A DNA stretch of 64,000 nt from Chitinophagaceae bacterium DXS (GCA_030345135.1 CP128386.1:2815677-2879676), one strand, 5' to 3'. Shown: positions 54,351 through 63,900, numbered from the stretch's first letter. Program-made: numbers and translations. Notes: a model not told the origin generated them from the letters alone.

Positions 54351-55010
54351 ATGAAAGTCTTCCAACCCCTATTAACTTTTAAAGCTGGATGGAAAATTAT
54401 TTTGTCTCTTGCGATCATGATTTTCACTGCAATCTTCATCTGCGATAGAAAAATCAAACGCAACGCTGAAGGAAAAATATATACAGATGTCAACAAGATC
54501 CCTTTTCACAAAACAGGAATATTACTGGGGACTGCCAAGTTTCTTTCTAACGGAAACCTGAATCCATATTACATTTACCGCATAAATGCAGCGGTCGATT
54601 TACTTAGACATCAAAAAATAAAGTACATTATTGTTAGTGGTGATAACGGCCGCAATGATTATAATGAGCCGGACTTAATGCGAACGGATCTGATCCAGGC
54701 GGGAATTGATTCTACGTTGATATACGAAGACTTTGCTGGATTTAGAACATTTGATTCAATAGTCAGGTTGAGGGAGATTTTTGGCCAACATGATGTAACG
54801 ATTATTTCCCAGCCATTTCACAACGAACGCGCTTTGTATATTGCCTCAAAAGAAAACATCAATGCTATTGCATTTAATGCGAAAGATGTTGCGGGAACAT
54901 GGGGACTAAAAACACAAATACGCGAAAAACTAGCACGAGTTAAGGTATTCTCAGATTACATATTCGGAAAATCGCCAAAATACCTTGGTAAACCGGTAAC
55001 GATAGAATAG
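54351..55010 (+). CDS. SanA/YdcF-like DUF218 membrane protein
   Basis: A 219-residue protein with one N-terminal membrane segment ('IILSLAIMIFTAIFICDRKI') and a periplasmic DUF218 domain: 'TGILLGTAKFLSNGNLNPYY', 'YIIVSGDNGRNDYNEPDLMR' and 'ITIISQPFHNERALYIA'-like strand. SanA relatives support envelope barrier function. It ends 9 bp from the converging DinB gene. Confidence 0.87.
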   Translation: MKVFQPLLTFKAGWKIILSLAIMIFTAIFICDRKIKRNAEGKIYTDVNKIPFHKTGILLGTAKFLSNGNLNPYYIYRINAAVDLLRHQKIKYIIVSGDNGRNDYNEPDLMRTDLIQAGIDSTLIYEDFAGFRTFDSIVRLREIFGQHDVTIISQPFHNERALYIASKENINAIAFNAKDVAGTWGLKTQIREKLARVKVFSDYIFGKSPKYLGKPVTIE

Positions 55011-55019
55011 CTGGTGAAC

Positions 55020-55541
55020 TCACTGGTGATTAATAATCTTCGCAAGCTCAGTCATACGTGAAAGATGGTGATCATCGTGTTCAGCCACAAACAGGAACAG
55101 ATCCATAGTTCTCATTGGTGTCTTTAGCCGCGGATGAAGTGCAGATTTGAAAATGGCTTTTTCATCGAGATTATTGAGGAGCTGAATTGTTTTCATCCTG
55201 GCATTTCTGAAATTACTGAGCAGAACTTCAATTGCAACCGCATCGTGATTGGCTTCTGATGTTGCCGTATTTTGGAGATCGGTTGGTCTCAACTCAGTCT
55301 CTCCATTCAAAATGTCTTCAAGTCTTCCCTGCCAGAGCGGTTCAAGATCTGTAAGATGCCCTATATTTTCTTTAATAGTCCAGGTGCCATCTATCCTTAC
55401 AGATAAAATATCTGCAGGGGTTGATTTCAATTTTTCTTCCAGCCTGGCTGGTGTTCCGGCTAAACGTTCAATAATTGAAGGGAAAATATTCTGTGTAGTC
55501 GTAAAATCAAAAGTCCTGCTAAACCATTTTGTTTGTTGCAT
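55020..55541 (-). CDS. DinB family protein
   Basis: A 173-residue four-helix protein with the metal-binding histidines of the DinB/YfiT fold: 'IKENIGHLTDLEPLW' and 'FVAEHDDHHLSRM'. Members are thiol or other metal-dependent transferases; the substrate is not known. Confidence 0.85.
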   Translation of the reverse strand: MQQTKWFSRTFDFTTTQNIFPSIIERLAGTPARLEEKLKSTPADILSVRIDGTWTIKENIGHLTDLEPLWQGRLEDILNGETELRPTDLQNTATSEANHDAVAIEVLLSNFRNARMKTIQLLNNLDEKAIFKSALHPRLKTPMRTMDLFLFVAEHDDHHLSRMTELAKIINHQ

Positions 55542-55686
55542 AACAGCATTTTAATCATTCCTGGAAATTCATGTTAAGCTAAAGGTAGAACATCTGGCAT
55601 TAATAAGCGTCTAAAGGCAATTCGCGAATTGACGTCCTGAAAGCACTCAATTCTTTGACATTATTTACTTTATCTATTTCATTTTT

Positions 55687-55706
55687 TATTTTTGATAATA
55701 AATCAA
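55687..55706 (+). promoter_or_regulatory. Crp/Fnr gene promoter box with dyad
   Basis: TATTTTTG (55687-55694) overlaps the perfect inverted repeat TTGAT-AATAA-ATCAA (55692-55706), 17 bases and 5 bases before the proposed TTG start. Candidate autoregulatory site. Confidence 0.4.
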
Positions 55707-55711
55707 GCCCG

Positions 55712-56275
55712 TTGGATATCGTTTTAAAGAAAATATCAAGCCTGCATCATCTGCCTGTCAAGTCCTTGTCGAAGTTGACACATATGCTTGAACGTGTTCA
55801 AATGGAAAAGGGGCGCATTCTTTTTAAAGAGGGAAAGATAGAAACAGACATTTACTTTATCGAGCAAGGCGCGGCACGGGCTTACTGCAACACCGAAGAA
55901 TCTGAACTGACTTTCTGGTTTGGGTTTGAAGGTGATATCGTACTTTCTTACAACGGATACGTTTATAATAAACCCGGTTACGAAAGCGTCGAATTGCTTG
56001 AAAATGCTATTTTGTATAAGCTGAAAGGAGAAGACTTGCAGGAACTTTTTAATCACGATATCGCCCTCGCAAACTGGGGCCGTAAACTAGCCGAACAGGA
56101 ATTGATCAAAACCGAAGAACGGTTTATAACGCGCCAGTCAAAATCAGCTACAGAGCGTTACCAGGAATTGTTGGATACAACTCCGCATCTTATTCAGCGC
56201 GTGCAACTTGGCTATGTGGCATCCTATCTCGGAATAACACAGGTTTCGCTGAGTAGGATCAGGCAGCAGAAATAG
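55712..56275 (+). CDS. Crp/Fnr family regulator, cNMP-binding domain
   Basis: A regulator of about 187 residues with a cyclic-nucleotide-type domain ('MEKGRILFKEGKIETDIYFIE', 'LTFWFGFEGDIVLSYNGY') and a short C-terminal HTH ('VQLGYVASYLGITQVSLSRIR'). This compact form is common in Bacteroidota. No ATG fits the N-terminus; I use TTG 55712 ('DIVLKKISSLHHL' follows) because a -7 box sits 17 bases upstream. TTG 55655 is the alternative. Family G heptads begin inside the stop codon. Confidence 0.8.
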   Translation: MDIVLKKISSLHHLPVKSLSKLTHMLERVQMEKGRILFKEGKIETDIYFIEQGAARAYCNTEESELTFWFGFEGDIVLSYNGYVYNKPGYESVELLENAILYKLKGEDLQELFNHDIALANWGRKLAEQELIKTEERFITRQSKSATERYQELLDTTPHLIQRVQLGYVASYLGITQVSLSRIRQQK

Positions 56276-56862
56276 CTGTTAGCTGTGAGCTATTAGCTAT
56301 CAGCTCAAGCATGATATTCCTTAATAAAGTAGTTAATTCAAACGTCATAAAATATCGCATCCAAATAGATATCCGGGAGATTTCTCCTATAGAGCCAATC
56401 GCAGATTTTATAAAAGTTGCAATTTTTCCGGTAGGGAATTAAGTTCAATAGAAATGATCGAATCGAGAACCTAATAGCCCGTTAGGGCTTTAACCAAATA
56501 AATCGGTTTATGTCCTACGGACAATAAGGACCTTGCATGTTAGGACTTCTATTGAACTTTAAGCCCTACGGGCTACCGAAAAAAAGCGTACTGCCCCTCT
56601 TTATGATTGTACTTAACCAAATTACCCGTCGAGGTAACGATGCCGCAAAAACTCGGTGCAACTCCTTGTCTCCTCCTGTATTTCTCCGTGTAATAGTAAC
56701 TGCTATTAAGTACTATCAACAATTAGTTACTCAGAGCTACCAATGACGGATTTGTTAAACGCCATCCAAGTATCAATACCAGACTAGCAACTTCCGCCTG
56801 CCTGCTATTACGAATCTATCCCCACACAGGCTAATTGCTGATAGCTAATAGCTGACAGCCAA
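56276..56862. repeat. family G inverted pair flanking family K palindromes
   Basis: TAGCTGTTAGCTGTGAGC (from the Crp/Fnr stop to 56310) is mirrored by TGATAGCTAATAGCTGACAGC (56836-56860). Between them are palindromes AGCCCGTTAGGGCT (56476-56489), GTCCTACGGAC (56512-56522) and AAGCCCTACGGGCTA (56560-56574). The 656-bp gap holds no gene. Confidence 0.75.
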
Positions 56863-56931
56863 CCGCTTTTTTATCCTATGTAAAAAAATAAGTGCTTGCT
56901 ATATACCAACTTTGCAAGCTCAATTTAAGAT

Positions 56932-57258
56932 ATGAACTGGATCATTTTAATTATTGCAGGTTTATTTGAAGTAGGATTTACTACATGTCTCGGCAAAGCA
57001 AAAGAAACTAACGGAACCGCATCTATGTTATGGATCATTGGCTTTTTTGTAAGCCTTTCTGTAAGTATGCTTCTTCTTTATAAAGCAACACAAACGTTAC
57101 CCATGGGTACAGCTTATGCAGTATGGACAGGTATCGGCGCCGTCGGAACCGTTATCATAGGCATTATTTTCTTTAAAGAGCCGGTCGACTTCTGGCGCAT
57201 ATTCTTTATTGCAGCGTTGATAGGATCTATTGTCGGATTAAAGTTTGTTTCACATTAA
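56932..57258 (+). CDS. SMR family small multidrug/guanidinium exporter-like protein
   Basis: A 108-residue four-helix transporter: 'IIAGLFEVGFTTCLGKAKET' with the key Glu13, 'LLLYKATQTLPMGTAYAVWTGIGAVGTVIIG' and 'FFKEPVDFWRIFFIAALIGSIVGLK'. Such proteins act as antiparallel dimers exchanging protons for cations; the sequence is nearer SugE/Gdx than EmrE. I see no guanidine riboswitch upstream. Confidence 0.9.
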   Translation: MNWIILIIAGLFEVGFTTCLGKAKETNGTASMLWIIGFFVSLSVSMLLLYKATQTLPMGTAYAVWTGIGAVGTVIIGIIFFKEPVDFWRIFFIAALIGSIVGLKFVSH

Positions 57259-57270
57259 TGTTGTAGATAC

Positions 57271-57319
57271 TTTTTAGAATGAGTCCTACACTTTTAAAGT
57301 GTAGGACTCATTCTAAAAA
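57271..57319. repeat. 49-nt perfect palindrome
   Basis: Arms of 24 bases on each side of T57295 pair perfectly (…GAATGAGTCCTACACTTT / AAAGTGTAGGACTCATTC…). It follows the SMR gene and has A/T ends on both sides. Confidence 0.88.
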
Positions 57320-57351
57320 AAAACCGGCTGACCTTTTAATCAACCGGCTTT
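57315..57351 (-). terminator. possible desaturase terminator
   Basis: On the minus strand AAAAGCCGG pairs with CCGGTTTT with a bulged G and is followed by a run of nine Ts. Confidence 0.4.
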
Positions 57352-57359
57352 TCTTTTAT

Positions 57360-57399
57360 GCCATTTGCATATCTGCACATCAATTCATTCGCACATTCC
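57360..57399 (-). repeat. family H array after the desaturase stop
   Basis: On the minus strand TAG is followed by GGAATGTGCGAATGAATTG and GATGTGCAGATATGC. Confidence 0.75.
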
Positions 57400-58470
57400 C
57401 TACGCTTTTCCCATTTCTTTCAGGAATGCAATATGAGACGCAACTGCAGTGGTCATGTATTTGTATTCGATATAAGTCACATTGTATTCCTCACAAGCTT
57501 TCTTGATGATCTTGCTGATTGCAGGATAATGTATGTGAGAAATTTTTGGGAACAGGTGGTGCTCAACCTGGAAGTTCAAACCGCCAACATACCAGGAGAT
57601 CGCTTTATTTTTTGTTGCGAAGTTCGCCGTTGTTTTTAACTGGTGAACAGCCCACTCGTCTTCCAGCTTTCCGGTAACAACATCCGGCATTGGGAAAGAG
57701 GTGTGTTCAACAGTGTGTGCCAGCTGAAACACGATGCTCAGGATAAAACCACCGGCAAGTGTTGCCGTCATGAAGCCAACAATTGCAGGCACTACACCAA
57801 CAGTAATTGAAGGAACAACCAGGAACATACAATAGCTAAGCACTTTGTGGAACCAGAAGTAAAAATGATCTTTAAAGCTCATTTTCTTCAAAGGAATATC
57901 ACCGATTTTCTTGGTAAAGTATTTTTTGTAATCAGAAAAGAAGATCCAGAAGGCATGCAGCCAGCAATAGAAGAACCAGAAATACAGGTGCTGGTATTTA
58001 TGCATTTTATATCTCTTCTGAGTTGAAGCCATTCTTAGAAAAGGCTTTGCATCAATATCGTCGTCAACGCCATCTACGTTAGTGTATGCGTGGTGAATTA
58101 CGTTATGCTTCATGTTCCACATAAAATGGCTACCACCTAAAACTCCAAGTGTTACCGCTGCAGCCTTATTAAGTACCGGGCTATTACTAAAGCTTCCGTG
58201 CGCGCCATCGTGCATAATGTTAAAACCGATACCTGCAATCAGGCAACCCAGGATGATACACTCACCCCATGCCAGCCACATTGATGCCGGCGTGAAGAAA
58301 GTAACGTGAACATACAATGCGATAAATCCAACAACGAGAATGAGCCCTTTTGTCCAAAGTTTATAGTTGCCCGCAGGAGAAATACCTTTTTCTGTAAAGT
58401 AATCGTTGATCCTCTTTTTCAACTCAGCGTGAAACGAAGGTGTGTGTGTTGTGAACTTTGGCGTTTGCAT
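57400..58470 (-). CDS. fatty acid (front-end type) desaturase
   Basis: A 356-residue integral membrane diiron desaturase with four or more membrane segments and three histidine boxes: 'MHDGAHGSF', 'KHNVIHHAYTN' and 'QVEHHLFPKISH'. The Gln in the third box marks the front-end/linoleoyl-CoA desaturase type, but no cytochrome b5 domain is fused. It inserts a double bond into membrane fatty acids. It follows bshB1 by 37 bp and is probably in its operon. Confidence 0.92.
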   Translation of the reverse strand: MQTPKFTTHTPSFHAELKKRINDYFTEKGISPAGNYKLWTKGLILVVGFIALYVHVTFFTPASMWLAWGECIILGCLIAGIGFNIMHDGAHGSFSNSPVLNKAAAVTLGVLGGSHFMWNMKHNVIHHAYTNVDGVDDDIDAKPFLRMASTQKRYKMHKYQHLYFWFFYCWLHAFWIFFSDYKKYFTKKIGDIPLKKMSFKDHFYFWFHKVLSYCMFLVVPSITVGVVPAIVGFMTATLAGGFILSIVFQLAHTVEHTSFPMPDVVTGKLEDEWAVHQLKTTANFATKNKAISWYVGGLNFQVEHHLFPKISHIHYPAISKIIKKACEEYNVTYIEYKYMTTAVASHIAFLKEMGKA

Positions 58471-58507
58471 TAAAAATCTAATTTGAAAAGTGAAAATTTA
58501 AAGGGTG

Positions 58508-59236
58508 TCAGGTGGTGTGTTGAATAAATGCGTCGAAAGACGTAACACCGATCATTTTAGTAGTGATGTATCCTTCGGCATATTTAACGCCAATACGTTT
58601 GCCAAACATAAGCGCCCTTGATTTTATTACGTCAACAAAATCGGGATTCGATATATAAGTTGCCGGTTCGCTTGCATCTGTCGTGTTAAACTGTGTGGTA
58701 TAACTCAAAATGGCTTCCATCTTCTTCTCCATCCAGTTTGAAATGTCATACACAAAATCAGGTTTCAAATAGCGATCCTGGATATAGTGAAACACAAACT
58801 TCGGACGCCATGCTTCCTGGCTTGTGCCATCAAGCTCCGTTTCAATTTTTCTTAATCCGGCAAGAAACGATGCATCAGAAACCAGTTTAGAACTTCTTCC
58901 GTGATCAGGATGTCTGTCATCAGGAGCGTTGCATAAAACGATCTCCGGTTGATATTTTCTTATAACAGCAATGATCTTGCGGACATTTGCCTCATTGTGC
59001 TCAAAAAATCCATCGGCCATTCCAAGGTTTTCGCGTGCATCAACCCCCATCACTTCAGCAGCCTTTGCCGCTTCAGTTTTACGGGTTTCTGCCGTTCCTC
59101 TTGTACCCAGCTCCCCTCTTGTCAAATCCACAACCGCAACCTTTTTTCCTTCGTTTACTGCAGCGATCAATGTACCAGAACAACCAAGCTCCACATCATC
59201 CGGATGAACCCCAAAAGCCAGTATATCTACTTTCAT
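58508..59236 (-). CDS. bshB1: bacillithiol biosynthesis deacetylase BshB1
   Basis: A 242-residue PIG-L/LmbE deacetylase: 'VDILAFGVHPDDVELGCSGTL' with the zinc-binding HPDD, 'VDLTRGELGTRGT', 'NAPDDRHPDHGR' and 'FHYIQDRYLKPDFVYDIS'. It deacetylates GlcNAc-malate to GlcN-malate on the way to the thiol bacillithiol, a known trait of many Bacteroidota. It is the first gene of an operon with the desaturase. Confidence 0.93.
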   Translation of the reverse strand: MKVDILAFGVHPDDVELGCSGTLIAAVNEGKKVAVVDLTRGELGTRGTAETRKTEAAKAAEVMGVDARENLGMADGFFEHNEANVRKIIAVIRKYQPEIVLCNAPDDRHPDHGRSSKLVSDASFLAGLRKIETELDGTSQEAWRPKFVFHYIQDRYLKPDFVYDISNWMEKKMEAILSYTTQFNTTDASEPATYISNPDFVDVIKSRALMFGKRIGVKYAEGYITTKMIGVTSFDAFIQHTT

Positions 59237-59331
59237 TAAGAATTAATTTAAAACCACTCAATTAGGTATATCGACAATTTTTCATCCGGGCAAAGAAAAT
59301 GAACTTAAGACCCAGCTATTTAAATTGGCTG

Positions 59332-59362
59332 CAAAGGTAAATTAAGATGAAGGAAGGAACAA
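59332..59362 (-). promoter_or_regulatory. bshB1 promoter
   Basis: Minus-strand TTG (59362-59360), 20 bases, TACCTTTG (59339-59332): a full Bacteroidota promoter, 95 bases before the ATG. An octamer array lies just upstream of it. Confidence 0.6.
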
Positions 59363-59367
59363 ATAAA

Positions 59368-59463
59368 AGACCGTAAGACAGTAAGATCGTAAGACGCGTA
59401 AGAGGTAAGATAGTAAGACATGTAAGACGTGTAAGACATGTAAGACCGTAAGATAGTAAGAGG
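59368..59463 (+). repeat. family A octamer array
   Basis: About eleven degenerate GTAAGAC/GTAAGATA units. It forms an inverted pair with 59695-59766 across a 230-bp segment without a gene. Confidence 0.88.
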
Positions 59464-59694
59464 TTGGGGGCGACGGCAATGGTGCGCATATAAAACTATC
59501 ACACGTAAGCTGAAGATATTATTTAACTTTTGGTTAGATGTTTTGAAGGTTGCAAAATCCCGACCGAAAGCATGTTAATGAGACAGCGTAAACCGCCTGA
59601 GGAAAAATTGCTTCAACAACCACTTTATTGTTTTTCCTGGCATGCGTGAAGCCGGCCCCAAAAATAAAATCACTGTACCACCCGCAACAACCCC

Positions 59695-59766
59695 TCTTAC
59701 GATCTTACGTGTCTTACGGTCTTACGGTCTTACAGTCTTACGGTCTTACGGTCTTACGCGTCTTAC
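59695..59766 (-). repeat. family A octamer array starting in the DUF4294 stop
   Basis: On the minus strand the stop TAA is part of the first unit (GTAAGACGCGTAAGACCG), and about nine units follow. Confidence 0.88.
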
Positions 59767-60401
59767 CTCGAGGTGTATCCGTACATTCGCTCCACATCCT
59801 TTACAATCATTTCCATGGCCTTATCGGCATTTTGGGGATCGTAGTTCTGGCGGAGGTTGGAGCCGAAGACAAGTGCGACGGTCTGCCAGAAAGCGGCATT
59901 GAAACTGCCTTTGTATTCATCAATTATTTCGTAGCAATTATTACCTGTTTCGCGGTAGATGAGTTTCATGAGGACTTTTCCCTGGTAAACCGACAATTGG
60001 GTTAGCTTGTCGGCAAATTGTTTTTTCAGGTCTTTCTCCCGTGAACGGATGATTTCCTTTCGCTTCTTTTTGTCCGTTACATTCACCAGTTGCCGGTTGA
60101 TTTCATTCATCACCCTTGATGCCGCTTTGGCATAGGGATAAGTAACATAAACTGCATTTCTCAACCTCGTCCATTCTGCTGCCTGGCGCTTGTATTTACC
60201 GTACAACCGGGCATAAACATATACCGGATCAAGCCATGAACAGGGGATTGTATCGCCGTTAGATTCAATGCAGGCATTTACACGGATAGTATCGTAAGGG
60301 CCGGTTCCATTTTGTGCCTGGACATTATTTGAAAAAAATAGTGTACAAAAAAGAAGGATAACTACAACAGGGATGATATTTTTGAAAGCCTTTAGCGGCA
60401 T
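59763..60401 (-). CDS. DUF4294 domain protein, secreted
   Basis: A 212-residue protein with a signal peptide ('IIPVVVILLFCTLFFSNNVQA') and the DUF4294 core: 'DTIPCSWLDPVYVYARL', 'RLRNAVYVTYPYAKAASRVMNEI', 'KKKRKEIIRSREKDLKKQF', 'LSVYQGKVLMKLIYRETGNN' and 'GSFNAAFWQTVALVFGSNL'. The family is restricted to Bacteroidota and has no known function; it probably sits in the periplasm. Confidence 0.87.
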   Translation of the reverse strand: MPLKAFKNIIPVVVILLFCTLFFSNNVQAQNGTGPYDTIRVNACIESNGDTIPCSWLDPVYVYARLYGKYKRQAAEWTRLRNAVYVTYPYAKAASRVMNEINRQLVNVTDKKKRKEIIRSREKDLKKQFADKLTQLSVYQGKVLMKLIYRETGNNCYEIIDEYKGSFNAAFWQTVALVFGSNLRQNYDPQNADKAMEMIVKDVERMYGYTSR

Positions 60402-60435
60402 TGTTTAAATTTACGTTCTAACACATTATACGGTT

Positions 60436-60684
60436 GTGAAAATAAATGTAACCCCAATAATTGTTATCATTTTGGTAAAGATTTTTTTTATCACAGCCTG
60501 TAATTCAACCAATAATACTGAGGATCAATTGATTTCATACAGGCAACGAATGGACTCTATTGGTAGTTCGAGAATAGATTCTGCCTTTAAAATTATTCAA
60601 AAACAGTGTGATTCGTTAAAGCGATACCGGGTACCGTTAGTGGTTGATTCTTTACTCAAATATGATTCTGCTTTTCATGAATAA
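60436..60684 (+). CDS. small lipoprotein (tandem copy 1)
   Basis: An 82-residue protein starting at GTG 60436, with a hydrophobic leader and lipobox 'FFITAC' (Cys22), then a helical stretch 'RIDSAFKIIQKQCDSLKRYR'. I do not recognise it. Its last 8 bp overlap the next gene. The two share the spacing of D-S, I-Q, C-D-S and V-D-S residues and look like a duplication. Divergent from DUF4294 with only 34 bp between. Confidence 0.55.
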   Translation: MKINVTPIIVIILVKIFFITACNSTNNTEDQLISYRQRMDSIGSSRIDSAFKIIQKQCDSLKRYRVPLVVDSLLKYDSAFHE

Positions 60685-60919
60685 ATATGCCGTATTAATT
60701 TTTAGTGTTGCACTTTTTTCTTCCTGTGATGGACGCAATGCAGCAGACGATGATCTGCTCCCGCAAAAACGGTTTGATTCCAGCCAAATGGAACAAAAAG
60801 TAAGTAAAGTGATCCAGGAATTGAAAGATGATTGCGATTCAACCATTCTGGAACTTGCTAAAGCGAAAGTGGATTCTATTCACAAAGCGAAAAAACTCCG
60901 GAAGATCCACAAGAAATAG
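60677..60919 (+). CDS. small lipoprotein (tandem copy 2)
   Basis: An 80-residue lipoprotein from ATG 60677, whose leader 'MNKYAVLIFSVALFSSC' ends in a lipobox. The helical body 'VSKVIQELKDDCDSTILELAK' parallels the preceding protein. The ATG overlaps the upstream stop (ATGAATAA), suggesting translational coupling. It ends one base from the converging sensor gene. Confidence 0.6.
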   Translation: MNKYAVLIFSVALFSSCDGRNAADDDLLPQKRFDSSQMEQKVSKVIQELKDDCDSTILELAKAKVDSIHKAKKLRKIHKK

Positions 60920-60920
60920 C

Positions 60921-63900
60921 CTACTCCGGTTGTGATTTTACGTTCGATCCAGCCTGTTTTCTTTTTTCTGCAACATAAACCGATGGCACCTGCCCAAAAA
61001 AGGCCTTGAAATATTTGGTAAAATATTTGGGATTGTTGAAACCCACTTCATAAGCCACTTCCGCAATATTCATTTCTGTTTTTTCCAGTAATTGTGCCGC
61101 ACGCTGTAATCGAACCGAACGGATGAACTCAATAGGTGCTTTACCCGTCAGCGAAAAGATCTTCTTATAGACCGCTACCCTGCTCATGCATAACCCGCGA
61201 CTTAGCTCTTCCACAGAAAATGATGCATTGGATAAATTCTGTTCTACAATTTGCAGTGCCTGTTGTATGAATCTTTCATCCGGCGAGCCGACTTTGATTT
61301 CGCTGGTCTTTGCCTCTACCTGTTTTGAATAGGTACGTTTCAGGGCTTCCTGCTCATGTAGGATATTCCTGATCCTGGAAACAAGGATTTCAAAACTGAA
61401 GGGCTTAGTGATATAATCCGTCGCGCCAGTCTGCAGCCCTTTCAATTGCTGCTCCTCGCCTATCAACGCCGTAAGCAGCATCACTGGAATATGTCTTGTT
61501 CTGGCGTCTTGCTTTATTTTCTTGCACAGTTCGATCCCGTCCATTTCAGGCATACTTACATCACTTACTACAATTGCAGGATGCGCAGATAAAGTTCTTT
61601 GCCAGCCAATGCGGCCGTTTTCAGCTTCTACAATGTGATAGAACTCTTTCAGGTTATCTTTCAGATAAAACCTGAAATCTTCATTGTCTTCTACCAAAAG
61701 GATAACCGGTTTATTGTGACTGGCGGCTGCGACAGGTTGATTCACAGCCGTTTCATTCACTGTAACTGTTGGCTCAGGTTGTGGCAAAACAGCTGGCTGA
61801 TATGGTAAAAGATTTTCAACAGTATGTTCAACACCAAACGGAAGAAAAACAGTGAAGCGACTTCCCTTATCCGGCTCGCTTTGCACACTGATGTAGCCGT
61901 TGTGGAGCCGCACAAATTCTTTTGTGATGGACAAACCAATTCCGCTTCCCTGGTTGACCATGGTGCCCGGAATTTCATTCTGAAAGAATCGTTCGAAGAT
62001 CTTTTCTTGCTTCTCAGGCGCAATGCCAATTCCCGTATCACTTATTTTAATCTCAGCCAAAGCTTCTTTCCCAGTATGATTCACATTTACCTCAACCTGT
62101 ACTTTTCCTCTTTCAGGAGTAAACTTGAAAGCATTGGAAAGCAGGTTAAACAATATCCGTTCGATCTTATCATGATCGAAAGATGTATTTAAGTGATTGC
62201 AGTTAGATGTATAGCTGAACTGGATATTTTTATTTTCGGCGAGATCTGTAAAAGAATATGATACCTCTCGGATGAATTTCGCAAGATCACCTTTTGTGGC
62301 ATGAAGCTTCAATTCGTGAACCTCCATCTTTCTAAAATCAAGCAGTTGATTTACCAGGTTCAACACCCTTCGCGCATTTCTATGAATGAGCTGAAATTGT
62401 TTCCGCTGATCATCACTGCTTGACTGATTGATGATTTTTTCCAGCGGCGTTAAGATCAGTGAAAGCGGTGTTCTGAACTCATGACTCACATTTGTGAAGA
62501 ATTTTATCTTCATCATATCCAGTTCATGCAAACGTTGCGCTTCTTTTTTCTGTTGCTGAAGCTCAAAACGCATTTTGGCGCGTTGCATATCGAGTCTGCG
62601 CGCGAACCAGAAAATGGTCACTGCTATAATAAAGTAAAGCAGGTATGCCAGCGGTGTTTTCCAGAAAGGCGGCAATATTTTTATCTTGAGTTTTAAGCCC
62701 TGGTCGTTCCAGACGCCGTCATCATTTGCAGCTTTTACCTGGAATGTATATTCACCGGGATCAAGATTGGTATACGTCGCCCTTCTTGTTTTTCCATCAG
62801 TCGTCAGCCACTCGCTGTTAAAACCATCCAGTTTATATGCGTAAGTATTTTTATCTGCATTGACATAACTCAATGCGGCAAAGTCGATAGAGAATACATT
62901 TTCATTGTACTTCAATTCTATTTCATTTGTCTCAGCTATTGCGTTGGATAGTATGATGTGCTTATTGAATTTTTCTCCAACACGTACGCTCTCATTAAAC
63001 AACTGAAACCCGGTGAGTACGATGGAAGGCTTATTTGTATTACGCGAAATACTTGCCGGCTGAATAATGTTAAAACCATTAGGGCCACCAAACATCAGTT
63101 CCTCTTCCCTTGTTTTAAAAGCTGCATTATTATTGAAGATGCGTGATTGCAGACCGTCTTTTTCATCGTAATTCTTACAGACAAGTGTAAATAAGCCGTT
63201 CTTTTCAGTTGCGGCTATTTTAGAGATACCGGTTGGTGTGCTGACCCAAAAATTATGCGTGCTGTCCTGCAAAAGTGTAAGTACATTGTTATCCGGTAAA
63301 CCATCTTTAGTTGTGAAAGATTGAAAGGTTTGTTTTGAAGGGTTAAACACATTCAACCCATCTCTGGTACCAACCCACATATTCCCTTTGAGATCCTTTC
63401 TAACGAAAGTAACATTGTCGTTACTCAGTTTGTTAGCAGCACTGGAATAATGGGCAATTTTTCCTGTTTTTTTATCGAGCACATCAACACCATATGCTGT
63501 GCCCACCCAAATATTTCCGGCACCATCTTCCGTAATTGACGACACAAAATTGGAACCAGCCAAAACCGCTTTATGGTGATAAAAAACTTTTTTTGATTCG
63601 TCGAATTTGTCAAACCCATTCCCCAACGTGCCGATCCAAAGTGTATTTGAGCTATCTTCAAAAATGTCCCATATCCTATCGTCTGCAATAGTCGTTGAAT
63701 CCTTTTCGTTATGCTTGTAGTGAATGAACTTATTGCCATCAAAGCAATCGAGTCCGCCGTAGTAAGATCCGATCCACACTCGTTGTTTATGGTCAATCCA
63801 AAGGCTTACGATTATATCATTGCCAATAGAATTCTTGTTATTGGGCTGATGCCTGTATCTTGTATAGGTATTGTTTTTACGGTTAAAGTATATTAAGCCA

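Noticed and set aside
56537-56746. 69-residue plus-strand frame
   Set aside because: It begins among REP-like palindromes and shows no coding signs.
56825-56931. Guanidine riboswitch ahead of the SMR gene
   Set aside because: I could not find the conserved guanidine aptamer motifs; the gap is repeat plus a weak promoter.
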